DNA of 64,000 bases from Vibrio tubiashii (lineage in GTDB: Bacteria; Pseudomonadota; Gammaproteobacteria; Enterobacterales; Vibrionaceae), in NCBI RefSeq assembly GCF_028551255.1, contig NZ_CP117029.1, positions 2,046,001-2,110,000 of the forward strand. Direction: 5' to 3'. Positions 9,442 through 18,609 of this stretch are shown here, piece after piece. How positions within the stretch are numbered: the first letter of the stretch is position 1; each line of letters begins with the position of its first letter. A model generated the notes under the pieces. The model saw only the letters and a list, made by a program, of their open reading frames with translations. It had not been told where the DNA came from and ran no database searches. The translations under genes were made by a program, and so were the position numbers.

Positions 9442-10614
9442 ATGGCTGTTCATGTTGGCATCATCGATCAAGACCCGATTCGCTTGGTCACTCCACTTCT
9501 TGATAATCGCACCGTAAGCGATCATATCGTCTTCATTGGAGTCCCTGCTCAAGAAGATATGTATTTGCGTCTTCACAGCGTCTTGAGCAAAAGAAACATC
9601 ACCTCGGAGTTTTTTGAAATTCCTAACGTTGCGAATCCGTCAAAGATAAAACAGGCCGTTTCGATTCTTGCGCAGGACTTAAAAGCAAGAGGTGAAGAAG
9701 TTAAGCTAAATGCGAGCTGTGGACTTCGCCACCGTCTGTTATCAGTCTACGAGATTTTCCGCACCTATCACTGGCCTATTTTCGTTGTTGAACCTAATAG
9801 TGACCGTCTATGTTGGCTTTACCCTGACGGCAAAGAAGATACGCAGGTTCAAGACAGAATTACCATTGATGATTACCTCACCGTGTTCGGTGCGCGTGGT
9901 GAATTTAGCGACCAAGAGTTACCCCCTCAACTAGATCAAAAACTGTATGAGCTTGGCGAACGTTGGGCAAGCAATGCGTTAGAGTTAGGCCCAGGTCTCG
10001 CGACACTCAACTATCTTGCAACCACTTGCCGTAAAGAACAGCGTCTCGATGTTGAGCTTTCGGAAAAGCAGCAGGGTTATCGCGAGCTAAACATGCTACT
10101 TAGTGATTTGGTTGAAGCAGAAATAGCGACCTATCACGGCGGCGTATTAACCTTCGCCAACGAAGATGCGCGCCGTTTCTCAAACGGTGAATGGCTTGAA
10201 ACACTCGTTCACAGCACTGTTCGTCAGATCCAACAAGATATGCCGACCATTCAAGACCGCTCCCTCAATGTCCAAGTTTACCGTCAGCTTGGAGAGCGCG
10301 AAGTGCGTAACGAACTCGATGTTGCTTCGGTCGTTAACAATAAACTTCACATCATCGAATGTAAGACCAAAGGAATGCGCGATGATGGTGACGATACCTT
10401 ATATAAACTTGAATCGCTTCGTGACTTACTTGGTGGCTTACAAGCTCGTGCCATGCTGGTTAGCTTCCGTCCTCTTCGCCACAATGACATCACTCGCGCT
10501 GAAGACTTAGGCTTGGCGCTTATAGGCCCAGATGAGCTTAAGGACCTTAAATCGCACTTGGCGACTTGGTTCACCGAAGCAGGCGGACGAGATGAAGCAT
10601 GCGCTGACTGCTAA
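9442..10614 (+). CDS. CARF-domain PD-(D/E)XK nuclease of the Card1/Can2 (DUF1887) family
   Basis: This 390-residue protein has an N-terminal CARF/Rossmann-like domain (about 1-150), a central winged-helix-like linker (about 165-240) and a C-terminal restriction-nuclease domain (about 245-380). Visible catalytic residues are E253 in NGEWLE, D293 in RNELDVAS, and E306/K308 in IIECKTKG, a complete PD-(D/E)XK set. Card1/Can2 enzymes are type III CRISPR ancillary nucleases switched on by cyclic tetra-adenylate; from memory, a V. cholerae homologue (VC1899) was solved by structural genomics. The CARF ligand loop here reads LNASCGLRHR (89-98), unlike the usual TGGTK-type loop. No cas gene or CRISPR array is in the window. 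The gene has an AGGAAAAA site, its own terminator and ordinary Vibrio composition, so it looks like a resident, single-gene unit. Confidence 0.88.
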   Translation: MAVHVGIIDQDPIRLVTPLLDNRTVSDHIVFIGVPAQEDMYLRLHSVLSKRNITSEFFEIPNVANPSKIKQAVSILAQDLKARGEEVKLNASCGLRHRLLSVYEIFRTYHWPIFVVEPNSDRLCWLYPDGKEDTQVQDRITIDDYLTVFGARGEFSDQELPPQLDQKLYELGERWASNALELGPGLATLNYLATTCRKEQRLDVELSEKQQGYRELNMLLSDLVEAEIATYHGGVLTFANEDARRFSNGEWLETLVHSTVRQIQQDMPTIQDRSLNVQVYRQLGEREVRNELDVASVVNNKLHIIECKTKGMRDDGDDTLYKLESLRDLLGGLQARAMLVSFRPLRHNDITRAEDLGLALIGPDELKDLKSHLATWFTEAGGRDEACADC

Positions 10615-10630
10615 GAGTAACCTTTGAACA

Positions 10631-10660
10631 ATAAAAAACCGCCAGTTGGCGGTTTTTTTA
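10631..10660. terminator. Bidirectional terminator between the CARF nuclease gene and fadR
   Basis: AAAACCGCC, loop AGTT and GGCGGTTTT (about 10635-10656) are flanked by A residues on the left and T residues on the right, serving both convergent genes. Confidence 0.85.
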
Positions 10661-10682
10661 ATGCGTTCTTTACAAGATGAAT

Positions 10683-11522
10683 TTAGCTGTCATCTTCTGT
10701 AAAGTTGGTTGGCAGAGTCGTCTTCATCTGATTCCAAATCTGCGCACTCTCCATACCATAGTGGCGAACGACAATCAAAATTTGGTCACGATTACCAGTT
10801 TCACACACTTCAAGCAAGTCTCGGTAGAACTGCAGTGCGAGGTCACGAGCTTGAGGGTTCGAGAAGTAGTAGCTACCAACGCGATCGTACAGTTTCTTCA
10901 GACCATTAAAGATCAAACCATAAATTTGGTTACCTGAATGGAATGCTAAGCGTTGAAAAAGCATGTAGTCGTAGAAATTGAATGTTTTCGCAACCAGAAC
11001 GGCTTGGCGCTTTAACTCATCTTTCTCGCCATCATCTTTAACGTGCTGACGAATCTTTTCCGCATACGGCGACGACTCCATGAAGACATCCCAAGACTCG
11101 GCGTTAATCAGAGCCTCACATGAGCTGATCACACTAGAAATGGTTTTCTCAGAGTTTTCTTTATTGGCTTTAAACGCATAGCGCATAAAGATAGGGCTGA
11201 TGTTTGTACGTGCTGCAAGCAAATCTTCAACAATTGAAGTCGCATTATCTGCGTCCAACGTCATTAACGTATCTAGAATATGAAGACCAGATGTTTCCAT
11301 AAACTGGTTAACACGCGTTGGTTTACCATGTTGAATCGTTAACCACCCATCACGGGCTAAACGTTGGAGTACTTCTCGTAGAGTGGTACGCGTTACGCCA
11401 ATTAGTTCAGAGAGCTCACGTTCTGCTGGTAAAATAGAACCAGGTGGGAATCGCCCTTTCCAAATACTTTCAATTATGTATTTCTCTGCGAATCCTGCTG
11501 GGCTCTTTGCCTTAATGACCAT
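10683..11522 (-). CDS. fadR: Fatty acid metabolism regulator FadR (long Vibrio form)
   Basis: This 279-residue GntR-family regulator has an N-terminal winged helix ([43 protein letters not shown], about 5-70) and a helical acyl-CoA-binding C-terminal domain. E. coli FadR has 239 residues. The extra 40 or so lie around residues 138-180 ([20 protein letters not shown] onward), the insertion known in V. cholerae FadR to create a second acyl-CoA site. It represses beta-oxidation genes and activates fabA/fabB; long-chain acyl-CoA releases DNA. A FadR-like operator lies just upstream of its own start. Confidence 0.95.
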   Translation of the reverse strand: MVIKAKSPAGFAEKYIIESIWKGRFPPGSILPAERELSELIGVTRTTLREVLQRLARDGWLTIQHGKPTRVNQFMETSGLHILDTLMTLDADNATSIVEDLLAARTNISPIFMRYAFKANKENSEKTISSVISSCEALINAESWDVFMESSPYAEKIRQHVKDDGEKDELKRQAVLVAKTFNFYDYMLFQRLAFHSGNQIYGLIFNGLKKLYDRVGSYYFSNPQARDLALQFYRDLLEVCETGNRDQILIVVRHYGMESAQIWNQMKTTLPTNFTEDDS

Positions 11523-11562
11523 TTATATCTTATCCAAACTTGTATTTTTATGGGTCTAATAG

Positions 11563-11579
11563 AACTCATCATACCACTA
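11563..11579. promoter_or_regulatory. Candidate FadR operator upstream of fadR
   Basis: This 17-mer fits the FadR consensus AACTGGTCnGACCAGTT at 12 of 17 positions, counting the free one (AACT at one end, TC and ACCA in the middle). It lies 41-57 bases before the fadR start, suggesting autoregulation. The match is partial. Confidence 0.35.
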
Positions 11580-11940
11580 GTTTTTCTATATCGGAAACCA
11601 CCACACAGTAAACGTGCGGCAAACCCACAATAGAGCATTAACTCTAACGCTATGCAGATTTTATTGAATCATATTGGGATATGAAATAGGCTTATTTTCA
11701 TATTTAACAAATCAAAAACATCCCTCAGAGCCCACCACATGGTATTTCAGCCGCAAAATTTAAGTTTGTAAATTTACATAATTAAACTGTCATTTCCATT
11801 CAATATAATTACATATTCTTTCTTATTCTATGCTTTCGTCGTTTTGCTTGCATTAACCATTGTTTTTCACAACTCTCGTGATATGTTTACGCCACTTTGA
11901 TCGCGTTTTTAAACAAAAGTAAGCGAATAGAATACTCAAA

Positions 11941-12197
11941 CCAATTTTCTCGTTGACTAAATTGCTTTGAAGAGTACAGTGGCGACCAAAGTAAAGGAGT
12001 GCTTGTCTTTCTCAGGGAGTGACTTGGCAAGACCACATGATCGTGAACGGAATGTTGTTTTTCTAAGTCACTGTTGAATCGGGTTTGTTTTCTACCTACG
12101 GGTATATTTCCACTGGTCAGAAATTCTCAGTTTTCCGATTAAATGGATCCAAGCACGTGCAGTGTCTATTCATAACAACATTAAGAGTATCTAAATC
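11941..12197 (+). promoter_or_regulatory. Probable structured 5' leader of nhaB
   Basis: The fadR-nhaB gap is 675 bases. In its nhaB-proximal third, AGTGACTT (12018-12025) pairs perfectly with AAGTCACT (12065-12072), extendable by two more pairs (one G-U), enclosing a loop that contains CAC-atgatc-GTG. No long conserved open frame or recognised riboswitch class was found. The rest (11580-11940) is A/T-rich with no feature I can support. Confidence 0.35.
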
Positions 12198-13787
12198 ATG
12201 CCGATGTCACTCGGAAATGCATTTATTAAGAATTTTCTTGGTAAGGCCCCAGATTGGTACAAAGTTGCCATCATTTCATTTTTAATTATTAACCCAATTG
12301 TTTTCTTCTTTGTCGATCCATTCGTTGCAGGTTGGCTGCTAGTCGCAGAGTTTATCTTCACCCTCGCAATGGCACTTAAGTGTTACCCTCTTCAGCCAGG
12401 TGGTTTACTTGCCATAGAAGCTATCGCCATCGGCATGACCAGCCCAGAACAAGTTAAACACGAACTTGTCGCAAACATCGAAGTACTGCTTCTATTGGTG
12501 TTTATGGTTGCAGGCATCTACTTCATGAAGCAGTTGCTGTTATTTATCTTCACCAAGATACTGCTAGGTATTCGCTCTAAGAGCATGCTTTCTCTTGCAT
12601 TCTGTTTTGCAGCGGCCTTCCTATCGGCTTTCTTAGATGCATTAACGGTTATTGCGGTTGTTATCAGCGTTGCGGTTGGCTTCTACGCGATTTACCACAA
12701 AGTTGCTTCTGGCCAAGGCCCTAACTCTTCGCACGACCATACCCAAGATGATCATTTATCTGAACTTACCCGTGATGACTTAGAAGACTACCGTGCTTTC
12801 CTACGTTCACTACTAATGCACGCTGGTGTGGGTACGGCGCTCGGTGGTGTTATGACCATGGTTGGTGAGCCGCAAAACCTCATCATTGCAGACCAAGCAG
12901 GTTGGCAGTTTGGTGAGTTTATCATTCGTATGCTACCCGTTACCGCGCCTGTGTTTGTTTGCGGTTTGATTACCTGTGTACTAGTCGAGAAACTAAAAGT
13001 CTTTGGCTACGGCGCTCGCCTTCCTGATAATGTTCGTCAAATCCTAGTAGACTTCGACCGTGAAGAGCGTAAAACACGTACTAAGCAAGATGTTGCTAAG
13101 CTTTGGGTTCAAGGCTTTATTGCAGTATGGCTGATTGTAGGCCTAGCACTTCACCTTGCAGCCGTCGGTCTAATTGGTCTTTCTGTTATCATCTTAGCGA
13201 CAGCGTTTACTGGTGTAATCGAAGAGCACTCAATGGGTAAAGCGTTTGAAGAAGCGCTACCATTTACCGCACTTCTCGCCGTGTTCTTTGCTGTTGTAGC
13301 CGTCATCATCGACCAACAGCTATTCAAGCCTGTTATCGACGCTGTGCTACACGTAGAAGACAAAGGTACTCAGCTAGCACTCTTCTATGTGGCAAACGGC
13401 GTACTTTCGATGGTTTCCGATAACGTGTTCGTAGGTACGGTATACATTAACGAAGTGAAAACGGCACTGATTGAAGGCGTTATCACTCGTGACCAGTTCG
13501 ACCTACTTGCGGTTGCTATCAACACGGGTACTAACCTACCTTCAGTTGCAACGCCAAATGGTCAAGCTGCATTCCTATTCTTATTGACCTCTGCCCTAGC
13601 ACCACTTATCCGTCTATCTTACGGCCGCATGGTGATTATGGCGCTGCCTTATACAATCGTGCTGGCTCTTGTTGGTCTTGCTGGCATCGTGTTCTTTGTC
13701 GAGCCTATGACCGCTTGGTTCTATGACGCGGGTTGGATTTCAGCCCATGTCGGAGAGTTAACTCCAGCTGTTTCTAGCGGACACTAA
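12198..13787 (+). CDS. nhaB: Na+/H+ antiporter NhaB
   Basis: This 529-residue inner-membrane protein has about 12 hydrophobic segments and the family-specific start [20 protein letters not shown], which matches the E. coli NhaB pattern NFLGxxPDWYK. Other NhaB hallmarks are [18 protein letters not shown] (about 217-234) and [16 protein letters not shown] (about 406-421), and the late [17 protein letters not shown]. It exports Na+ in exchange for H+. The ATG at 12198 is used; an ATG two codons on would be nearly equivalent, and no strong ribosome-binding site is seen for either. It is followed by its own terminator. Confidence 0.95.
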   Translation: MPMSLGNAFIKNFLGKAPDWYKVAIISFLIINPIVFFFVDPFVAGWLLVAEFIFTLAMALKCYPLQPGGLLAIEAIAIGMTSPEQVKHELVANIEVLLLLVFMVAGIYFMKQLLLFIFTKILLGIRSKSMLSLAFCFAAAFLSAFLDALTVIAVVISVAVGFYAIYHKVASGQGPNSSHDHTQDDHLSELTRDDLEDYRAFLRSLLMHAGVGTALGGVMTMVGEPQNLIIADQAGWQFGEFIIRMLPVTAPVFVCGLITCVLVEKLKVFGYGARLPDNVRQILVDFDREERKTRTKQDVAKLWVQGFIAVWLIVGLALHLAAVGLIGLSVIILATAFTGVIEEHSMGKAFEEALPFTALLAVFFAVVAVIIDQQLFKPVIDAVLHVEDKGTQLALFYVANGVLSMVSDNVFVGTVYINEVKTALIEGVITRDQFDLLAVAINTGTNLPSVATPNGQAAFLFLLTSALAPLIRLSYGRMVIMALPYTIVLALVGLAGIVFFVEPMTAWFYDAGWISAHVGELTPAVSSGH

Positions 13788-13838
13788 TCTAAATTATTTA
13801 AAAGTTTTAGTTGATACCGAAACTTTTACACGATAAAA

Positions 13839-13865
13839 AGCTCTGATTACTCAGAGCTTTTTTAT
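13839..13865 (+). terminator. nhaB terminator
   Basis: AGCTCTGA (13839-13846), loop TTAC and TCAGAGCT (13851-13858), then a T run. Confidence 0.85.
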
Positions 13866-13879
13866 TACAGGATATCTGT

Positions 13880-14398
13880 GTGAACATTCTTTCCACTCTA
13901 AAAACGTTTTCTCAAGGGCGACTGTCTTGGTTGTTGCTCCTTATCTCAATCATTTTCTTCGAAGCATGTGCCCTGTTTTTCCAACACGTTATGATGCTTT
14001 CACCTTGTGTGATGTGTATTTATGAGCGAGTCGCCATGTTTGGCGTTGGCGGCGCTGCATTAATTGGTTTAATCGCTCCTCATAATCCCGTATTTCGTTG
14101 GCTTGGCTTTGCCGCTTGGGGCGCAAGCGCCTATCAAGGCCTGATGCTTTCGCTAGAGCATGTTGATTACCAATTCAACCCTTCACCTTTTAAGACTTGT
14201 GACTTGTTCGTTACCTTCCCAGACTGGGCACCTCTAAATCAATGGGCACCTTGGCTATTTGAAGCGTTCGGTGATTGTGGCAAGGTCGTGTGGCAGTTCT
14301 TAGGTCTTTCAATGCCACAGTGGTTAGTGATCATTTTCTCTGCATACCTAATCGCACTGGTACCTTTTGTCATCGCGCAGTTTGTGAAGAGCAAATAG
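13880..14398 (+). CDS. dsbB: Disulfide bond formation protein DsbB
   Basis: This 172-residue inner-membrane protein has four hydrophobic segments. The first periplasmic loop carries CVMC followed by IYER (family CxxCxYER), the quinone-linked cysteine pair. The second loop carries the other pair, Cys in FKTCDLF and in FGDCGKVVW, which passes electrons from DsbA. It re-oxidises DsbA and reduces quinone. The start is GTG at 13880, 15 bases after the nhaB terminator T run, so dsbB probably depends on read-through or a promoter overlapping that terminator. It is often next to nhaB in gammaproteobacteria. Confidence 0.95.
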   Translation: MNILSTLKTFSQGRLSWLLLLISIIFFEACALFFQHVMMLSPCVMCIYERVAMFGVGGAALIGLIAPHNPVFRWLGFAAWGASAYQGLMLSLEHVDYQFNPSPFKTCDLFVTFPDWAPLNQWAPWLFEAFGDCGKVVWQFLGLSMPQWLVIIFSAYLIALVPFVIAQFVKSK

Positions 14399-14423
14399 CG
14401 AGAGGCGGAAACGCGCAAAAATG

Positions 14424-14455
14424 AAGGGCTGACATATGATGTCAGCCCTTTTTGG
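14424..14455 (+). terminator. dsbB terminator
   Basis: AAGGGCTGACAT (14424-14435), loop ATG and ATGTCAGCCCTT (14439-14450) form a 12-bp perfect stem followed by T residues. Confidence 0.85.
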
Positions 14456-14469
14456 TTTGGAATAAGGCA

Positions 14470-14779
14470 GGAACGCTTCGCTAAGGAAAACGGATGCGGG
14501 AACGGACTTTGTCCTATGGAAAAATAGAGAATGCTAGAAAGGCTGACACAACATCAACCTTTAGCTTAAACACGTGTCATCCTCAAGAGGGAGGGACGAC
14601 TGAGTTGGGGATCTCCCAAAGTAAGCTAAGAGACCATAGAGATTCCCTACTCCCTCCTTCGTCGGTCTATGGAATGACGGCCTATCTCTTAGAGGCATTC
14701 CAATCTCGATTCTGAGCACCCTGCTTTGTCTTATCTCGCAGGGCTAATCCCGTCCTCGCATCTCGGAGCGAAGCGTTCC
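14470..14779. repeat. Inverted repeat enclosing a MITE-like element
   Basis: GGAACGCTTCGCT at 14470-14482 is repeated exactly in inverted form at 14767-14779, and further partial matches (ATGCG..ACGG) extend the arms inward to roughly 40 bases. The 413-base dsbB-ftsK gap is almost entirely made of this structure. Short open frames inside are not credible genes. Confidence 0.5.
14576..14678. repeat. MITE-like intergenic repeat
   Basis: About 103 bases bounded by GTCATCC on the left and GGAATGAC on the right (imperfect terminal inverted repeats), with internal palindromic blocks such as GGGGATCTCCC and paired AGGGAGGGACGAC / CTCCCTCCTTCGTC. Elements of this look (GTCAT...ATGAC with GGGATCTCC inside) are common dispersed repeats in bacterial intergenic DNA. 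It encodes no transposase. Family membership rests on pattern recognition. Confidence 0.5.
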
Positions 14780-14811
14780 ATAGGGCACAGCTAGGTCCAA
14801 ACGGCTTTGCC

Positions 14812-17757
14812 TTAATTCATCTCACGCCCAGGAGCTGGCGCCAATACTTCGCGGTTACCGTTATGACCTGGAGCACTCACAATGCCTTGAGCTTCTAGTT
14901 GCTCAACGATACGTGCAGCTCGGTTGTAGCCTATCTTAAAACGACGTTGTACCCCTGATACCGAGCCACGGCGAGACTGCACAACATGCTCAACAACTTG
15001 GTCAAATAGCGGGTCCATCTCTTCCTCACCTTCCGGCTTCTCACCTGGTAAGAGTGCTTCAGGGCCTTGGTCACCATTGGTGATTTCGTCGATATAGTTT
15101 GGTTTACCGCGTGCTTTCCAGTTGTTGACTACGGCATGTACATCATCATCCGAAGCAAATGCGCCATGCACACGAACAGTATGGCTAGAACCCGGTGGGA
15201 GATAGAGCATATCACCCATACCCAGTAGCGATTCGGCTCCGCCTTGGTCAAGGATGGTGCGCGAGTCCGTCTTAGTTGATACGGTAAACGCAACACGGGT
15301 CGGGATATTCGCTTTAATCAAACCAGTAATAACATCAACAGATGGGCGCTGAGTTGCAAGGATCAAGTGAATACCCGCTGCACGTGCTTTCTGCGCTAGA
15401 CGAGCAATCAGTTCCTCGACTTTCTTACCGACCACCATCATTAAGTCGGCAAACTCGTCGACAATCACAACAATGTAAGGCAACTTCTCAAGCAGAGGAG
15501 GATGTTCATCCATGCTGTCACCTGCTTGCCATAATGGGTCGTGAATTGGATGACCAGCCTCAGCCGCCATCTTAAGCTTATCGTTAAAGCCTTTAATGTT
15601 ACGAACACCTAGAGCAGACATCAGCTTGTAGCGACGTTCCATCTCACCAACACACCAACGCAGTGCATTCGACGCGTCTTTCATGTCAGTAACCACTTCA
15701 GAGAGTAGATGTGGAATACCTTCGTACACTGATAGCTCTAGCATTTTCGGGTCAATCATGATGAAGCGAACATCTTCAGGCGTTGCCTTGTAGAGCATAC
15801 TCAAGATCATCACGTTTACACCCACTGACTTACCCGAGCCCGTTGTACCCGCAACAAGCACGTGTGGCATCTTAGACAAATCAGCGACCACAGCTTCACC
15901 AGCGATATCTTGGCCAAGGACAACCGTCGTTGGCGATTTGGCTTCAATAAACTGTTGGCTACCAACAACATCAGAGAAGAACACCGTTTGTCTGCTCATG
16001 TTTGGTAGCTCAAGCCCGACATAAGGTTTGCCCGGTATGACTTCAACGACACGAACCGCCATAGCTGAAAGTGAGCGCGCTAAATCCATCGATAGACCGG
16101 ATATGCGGCTCACTTTAACGCCAGGTGCGAGATCGAGTTCAAATCTTGTTATTACTGGCCCCGGGAAGATATCAACCACTGTTGCTTTAATCTTATAGTC
16201 GGCCAGTTTCGCTTCAACCAAGCGAGCAATATTTTCTAACGCTTCTCGGTCGATAAAGTTCTCACGCTTTTCAGGGTGGTACAGCAACTCAAGAGTTGGC
16301 ATCGGTTCAACAGGCTTTGGCAGATTCGCTTCTTGTTGTACCAAGAATGGGTTTTGCTGAGCGGCGACTTTGGCTTGCGCTTCTGCAACCATATTGTGTA
16401 ATGCCGCCGCGTCTTCATCCTCAGATAACGTCGACTCTACCTCTTCGGTCACAGTTGCACTTTCTTCAGCAACATCAAATGATGAAATCACCGGTTCTTG
16501 ATAGTCATCTTCAGGTTCAATATCCGATGAAATCTGTTCCAGTTCAGAAGGATTAATCCTTGGTTGGACGATTTCTTCTTCAGTCACCTCTTCAATCCAA
16601 GGCAAGTCATTAGAGTCAACCTCGGTGACGGCTTCTGTAGGAACTTGTTCTGGCTGGTTCGGAGCAGGTGGTTCACTGGCAACAACCTCTTCAACTTGCG
16701 GCTGAGCAAAAACATCTTCTGGCTGTTGAGGTTGTGCAACTTGAGGAAGCTCATCACCGTTCATAGCGGCGCGTTCTAGATCTTCAATAGTCGCGCCAAG
16801 ATGCTTACTACGCTCAAAATCTGGCTCAACAGACTCTTCAACCACATTATTAGGGACTTCGCTTGCATAAACGGGCTCAGGGGAAATATCAGCCACTTCT
16901 TCTGTCGTTGGTTGAGCGATTGCGTTGGCCGCTAGCGCTGAGGTAGCCGCTGCTTCAGGCATATGAATGTTGTAACGACGTCGTTCTACGTTGGTTTCTT
17001 CTATTTGCTCTACAGATTCGTTAGCTTCGAGCTTTTGTTCACTGATGACTGGCGTCGTTTCGGTTTCATACTCATAGTCGTTGAGTTCAGCTTCTAGCGT
17101 TTCATCTTCTCGTCCACGTACTTTGTTGATAAGACCAGTGAACAAACCAATAGCGCTTTCACCTAACCAATCGACGATGGATAACCAAGAGATACCTGTC
17201 AGAAGCGTGAAGCCCGCTCCCCACAAGAAAAGAAATACAAGCGTAGAGCCAAGTACGTTTAGTGTCGGTAGCGCAAGGCTAGTCAGAACATCGCCAATCA
17301 CGCCACCCGAAGAGAAATACCAGATGTCATCGAAGTTGATATCCGCTAAGCCACAGCTGGTTAAAATAAGAATCGTAAGCCCGAGTAAACGCGTTCCCCA
17401 GAGCATAAAGTCGATTGGATCATCTTCATCGCGGTTACGCAGCATTGCCCAAGCCGTGCCAGTCACCACGAAAGGAATCACATACGCTAATGAGCCAAAG
17501 GTAAAAAAGAGTGTATCTGCTAGCCAAGCCCCAACGAGACCTCCAGCGTTATTTATCTCCCCACCCCAAGCGGTTTGAGACCATGATGGATCGGCAGCGC
17601 TAAATGTAAACAGTGCAACCGATAGCAAAATTGAGGCAAGAACGATGACGATCAAACTGCATTCTTGAAGGCGCTGAGGACCGCTCAGTCGGGACGGTTG
17701 AGTTTCCTCTCCCGTCTTAATGATCGTTTCTACTTTATTTTTGGTCTCTTTGAACAT
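14812..17757 (-). CDS. ftsK: DNA translocase FtsK
   Basis: This 981-residue protein joins cell division to chromosome dimer resolution. Residues about 35-200 hold four membrane segments; 200-480 is a low-complexity acidic/Pro/Gln linker; the motor follows with Walker A GTTGSGKS near residue 640 and Walker [13 protein letters not shown]. The last 65 residues ([25 protein letters not shown] region) are the gamma winged helix that reads KOPS sites and activates XerD. The ATG at 17757 is preferred over a TTG two codons upstream. It lies downstream of lrp on the same strand, behind lrp's terminator, so it probably has its own promoter, as the lrp-ftsK pair does elsewhere. Confidence 0.95.
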   Translation of the reverse strand: MFKETKNKVETIIKTGEETQPSRLSGPQRLQECSLIVIVLASILLSVALFTFSAADPSWSQTAWGGEINNAGGLVGAWLADTLFFTFGSLAYVIPFVVTGTAWAMLRNRDEDDPIDFMLWGTRLLGLTILILTSCGLADINFDDIWYFSSGGVIGDVLTSLALPTLNVLGSTLVFLFLWGAGFTLLTGISWLSIVDWLGESAIGLFTGLINKVRGREDETLEAELNDYEYETETTPVISEQKLEANESVEQIEETNVERRRYNIHMPEAAATSALAANAIAQPTTEEVADISPEPVYASEVPNNVVEESVEPDFERSKHLGATIEDLERAAMNGDELPQVAQPQQPEDVFAQPQVEEVVASEPPAPNQPEQVPTEAVTEVDSNDLPWIEEVTEEEIVQPRINPSELEQISSDIEPEDDYQEPVISSFDVAEESATVTEEVESTLSEDEDAAALHNMVAEAQAKVAAQQNPFLVQQEANLPKPVEPMPTLELLYHPEKRENFIDREALENIARLVEAKLADYKIKATVVDIFPGPVITRFELDLAPGVKVSRISGLSMDLARSLSAMAVRVVEVIPGKPYVGLELPNMSRQTVFFSDVVGSQQFIEAKSPTTVVLGQDIAGEAVVADLSKMPHVLVAGTTGSGKSVGVNVMILSMLYKATPEDVRFIMIDPKMLELSVYEGIPHLLSEVVTDMKDASNALRWCVGEMERRYKLMSALGVRNIKGFNDKLKMAAEAGHPIHDPLWQAGDSMDEHPPLLEKLPYIVVIVDEFADLMMVVGKKVEELIARLAQKARAAGIHLILATQRPSVDVITGLIKANIPTRVAFTVSTKTDSRTILDQGGAESLLGMGDMLYLPPGSSHTVRVHGAFASDDDVHAVVNNWKARGKPNYIDEITNGDQGPEALLPGEKPEGEEEMDPLFDQVVEHVVQSRRGSVSGVQRRFKIGYNRAARIVEQLEAQGIVSAPGHNGNREVLAPAPGREMN

Positions 17758-17811
17758 AACCAACTTTATCTTTATAAAACACCAATCGATTCAGAAATCA
17801 TCCTGATTGGT

Positions 17812-17852
17812 CGGAAAAAAATAGTCCGAGCAGCTATGCTACTCGGACTATC
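17812..17852 (-). terminator. lrp terminator
   Basis: ATAGTCCGAG (17821-17830) and CTCGGACTAT (17842-17851) pair perfectly around an 11-base loop. On the minus strand the stem is followed by a run of T residues (17814-17820). Confidence 0.75.
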
Positions 17853-17940
17853 GATTTAACCATATCAAGGGACAAAACCCAATTGCTTAAAGTCAGAATA
17901 TGGAAAGCTATTAAGACTTTAAGCCAAACTCATGCTTGAA

Positions 17941-18435
17941 TTAGCGAGTTTTGATAACCAACTGGTTCGTTTGTTTCACTTCTTCCATAACCACGTAAGT
18001 ACGTGTGTCATTTACCCCTGGTAAACGTAGAAGTGTATCACCCAACAGCTTTCGGTAAGCACTCATGTCAGATACACGAGTCTTAAGCAGGTAGTCAAAA
18101 TCACCAGATACTAAATGACACTCCTGAATGTCATCAAGTTTCTGAACTGCTGTGTTGAACTGTTCAAACACATCTGGCGCACCACGGTTAAGTGTGATTT
18201 CTACGAATACCAAAAGCGATGCGTCTAGGTATTGCGGGTTTAGCAATGCTGTATAGCCCGTAATATAACCTTGACGCTCTAGGCGACGCACACGTTCCAA
18301 ACACGGAGTTGGAGAAAGACCCACTCGTTTTGAAAGCTCTACATTCGAAATACGACCATCTTTCTGCAACTCATTAAGAATGTTGCGGTCGATGCGATCT
18401 AGATCCTTGGACGGCTTTTTATTGTTGTCTGCCAT
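17941..18435 (-). CDS. lrp: Leucine-responsive regulatory protein Lrp
   Basis: This 164-residue regulator has an N-terminal helix-turn-helix (LDRIDRNILNELQKDGRISNVELSKRVGLSPTPCLERVRRLE region, about 11-55) and a C-terminal RAM effector domain (YLDASLLVFVEITLNR; ECHLVSGDFDYLLKTRV; LLGDTLLRLPGVNDTRTYVVMEEVK). Size and sequence match E. coli Lrp very closely, so it is the global Lrp and not a local paralogue (compare the second family member at 62623-63096). It is divergent from ald, a known Lrp-type target. Confidence 0.95.
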   Translation of the reverse strand: MADNNKKPSKDLDRIDRNILNELQKDGRISNVELSKRVGLSPTPCLERVRRLERQGYITGYTALLNPQYLDASLLVFVEITLNRGAPDVFEQFNTAVQKLDDIQECHLVSGDFDYLLKTRVSDMSAYRKLLGDTLLRLPGVNDTRTYVVMEEVKQTNQLVIKTR

Positions 18436-18562
18436 TTTTTATTCCACCTTATTACTTCCTTGCAAAAAAATATACTACAACTTTTTAATATTCAGTATCA
18501 AATTTTATCCAATCATATCTATACTAGATATTAATTCGACAGAATTACCCTACACACAGTTA

Positions 18563-18594
18563 ATACAACTAATATAGTTTATACAACCAATATA
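18563..18594. promoter_or_regulatory. Direct repeats in the ald promoter region
   Basis: ATACAACTAATATA (18563-18576) and ATACAACCAATATA (18581-18594) differ at one base and start 18 bases apart, close to two helical turns. A short inverted repeat, TAATTC-gaca-GAATTA, lies at 18532-18547. Together they may be Lrp contacts or promoter elements of ald; the assignment is inference. Confidence 0.4.
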
Positions 18595-18609
18595 AAATGA
18601 GGAGTCAGG

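Noticed and set aside
9442-10614. The CARF nuclease as evidence of a CRISPR locus in this window
   Set aside because: No direct-repeat/spacer pattern and no cas gene were found in the 64 kb; the only tandem array (19792-19895) has an 8-bp unit without spacers.
12085-12285. A 66-codon frame overlapping the nhaB start
   Set aside because: It lies out of frame with nhaB, lacks a ribosome-binding site and falls in the leader structure.
14494-14715. A 73-codon open frame on the plus strand after dsbB
   Set aside because: It runs through the inverted repeat and MITE-like element, has no ribosome-binding site and no protein-like composition.
17835-17945. Possible small RNA between ftsK and lrp
   Set aside because: The hairpin is explained as the lrp terminator; no promoter-like sequence for an independent RNA is evident.
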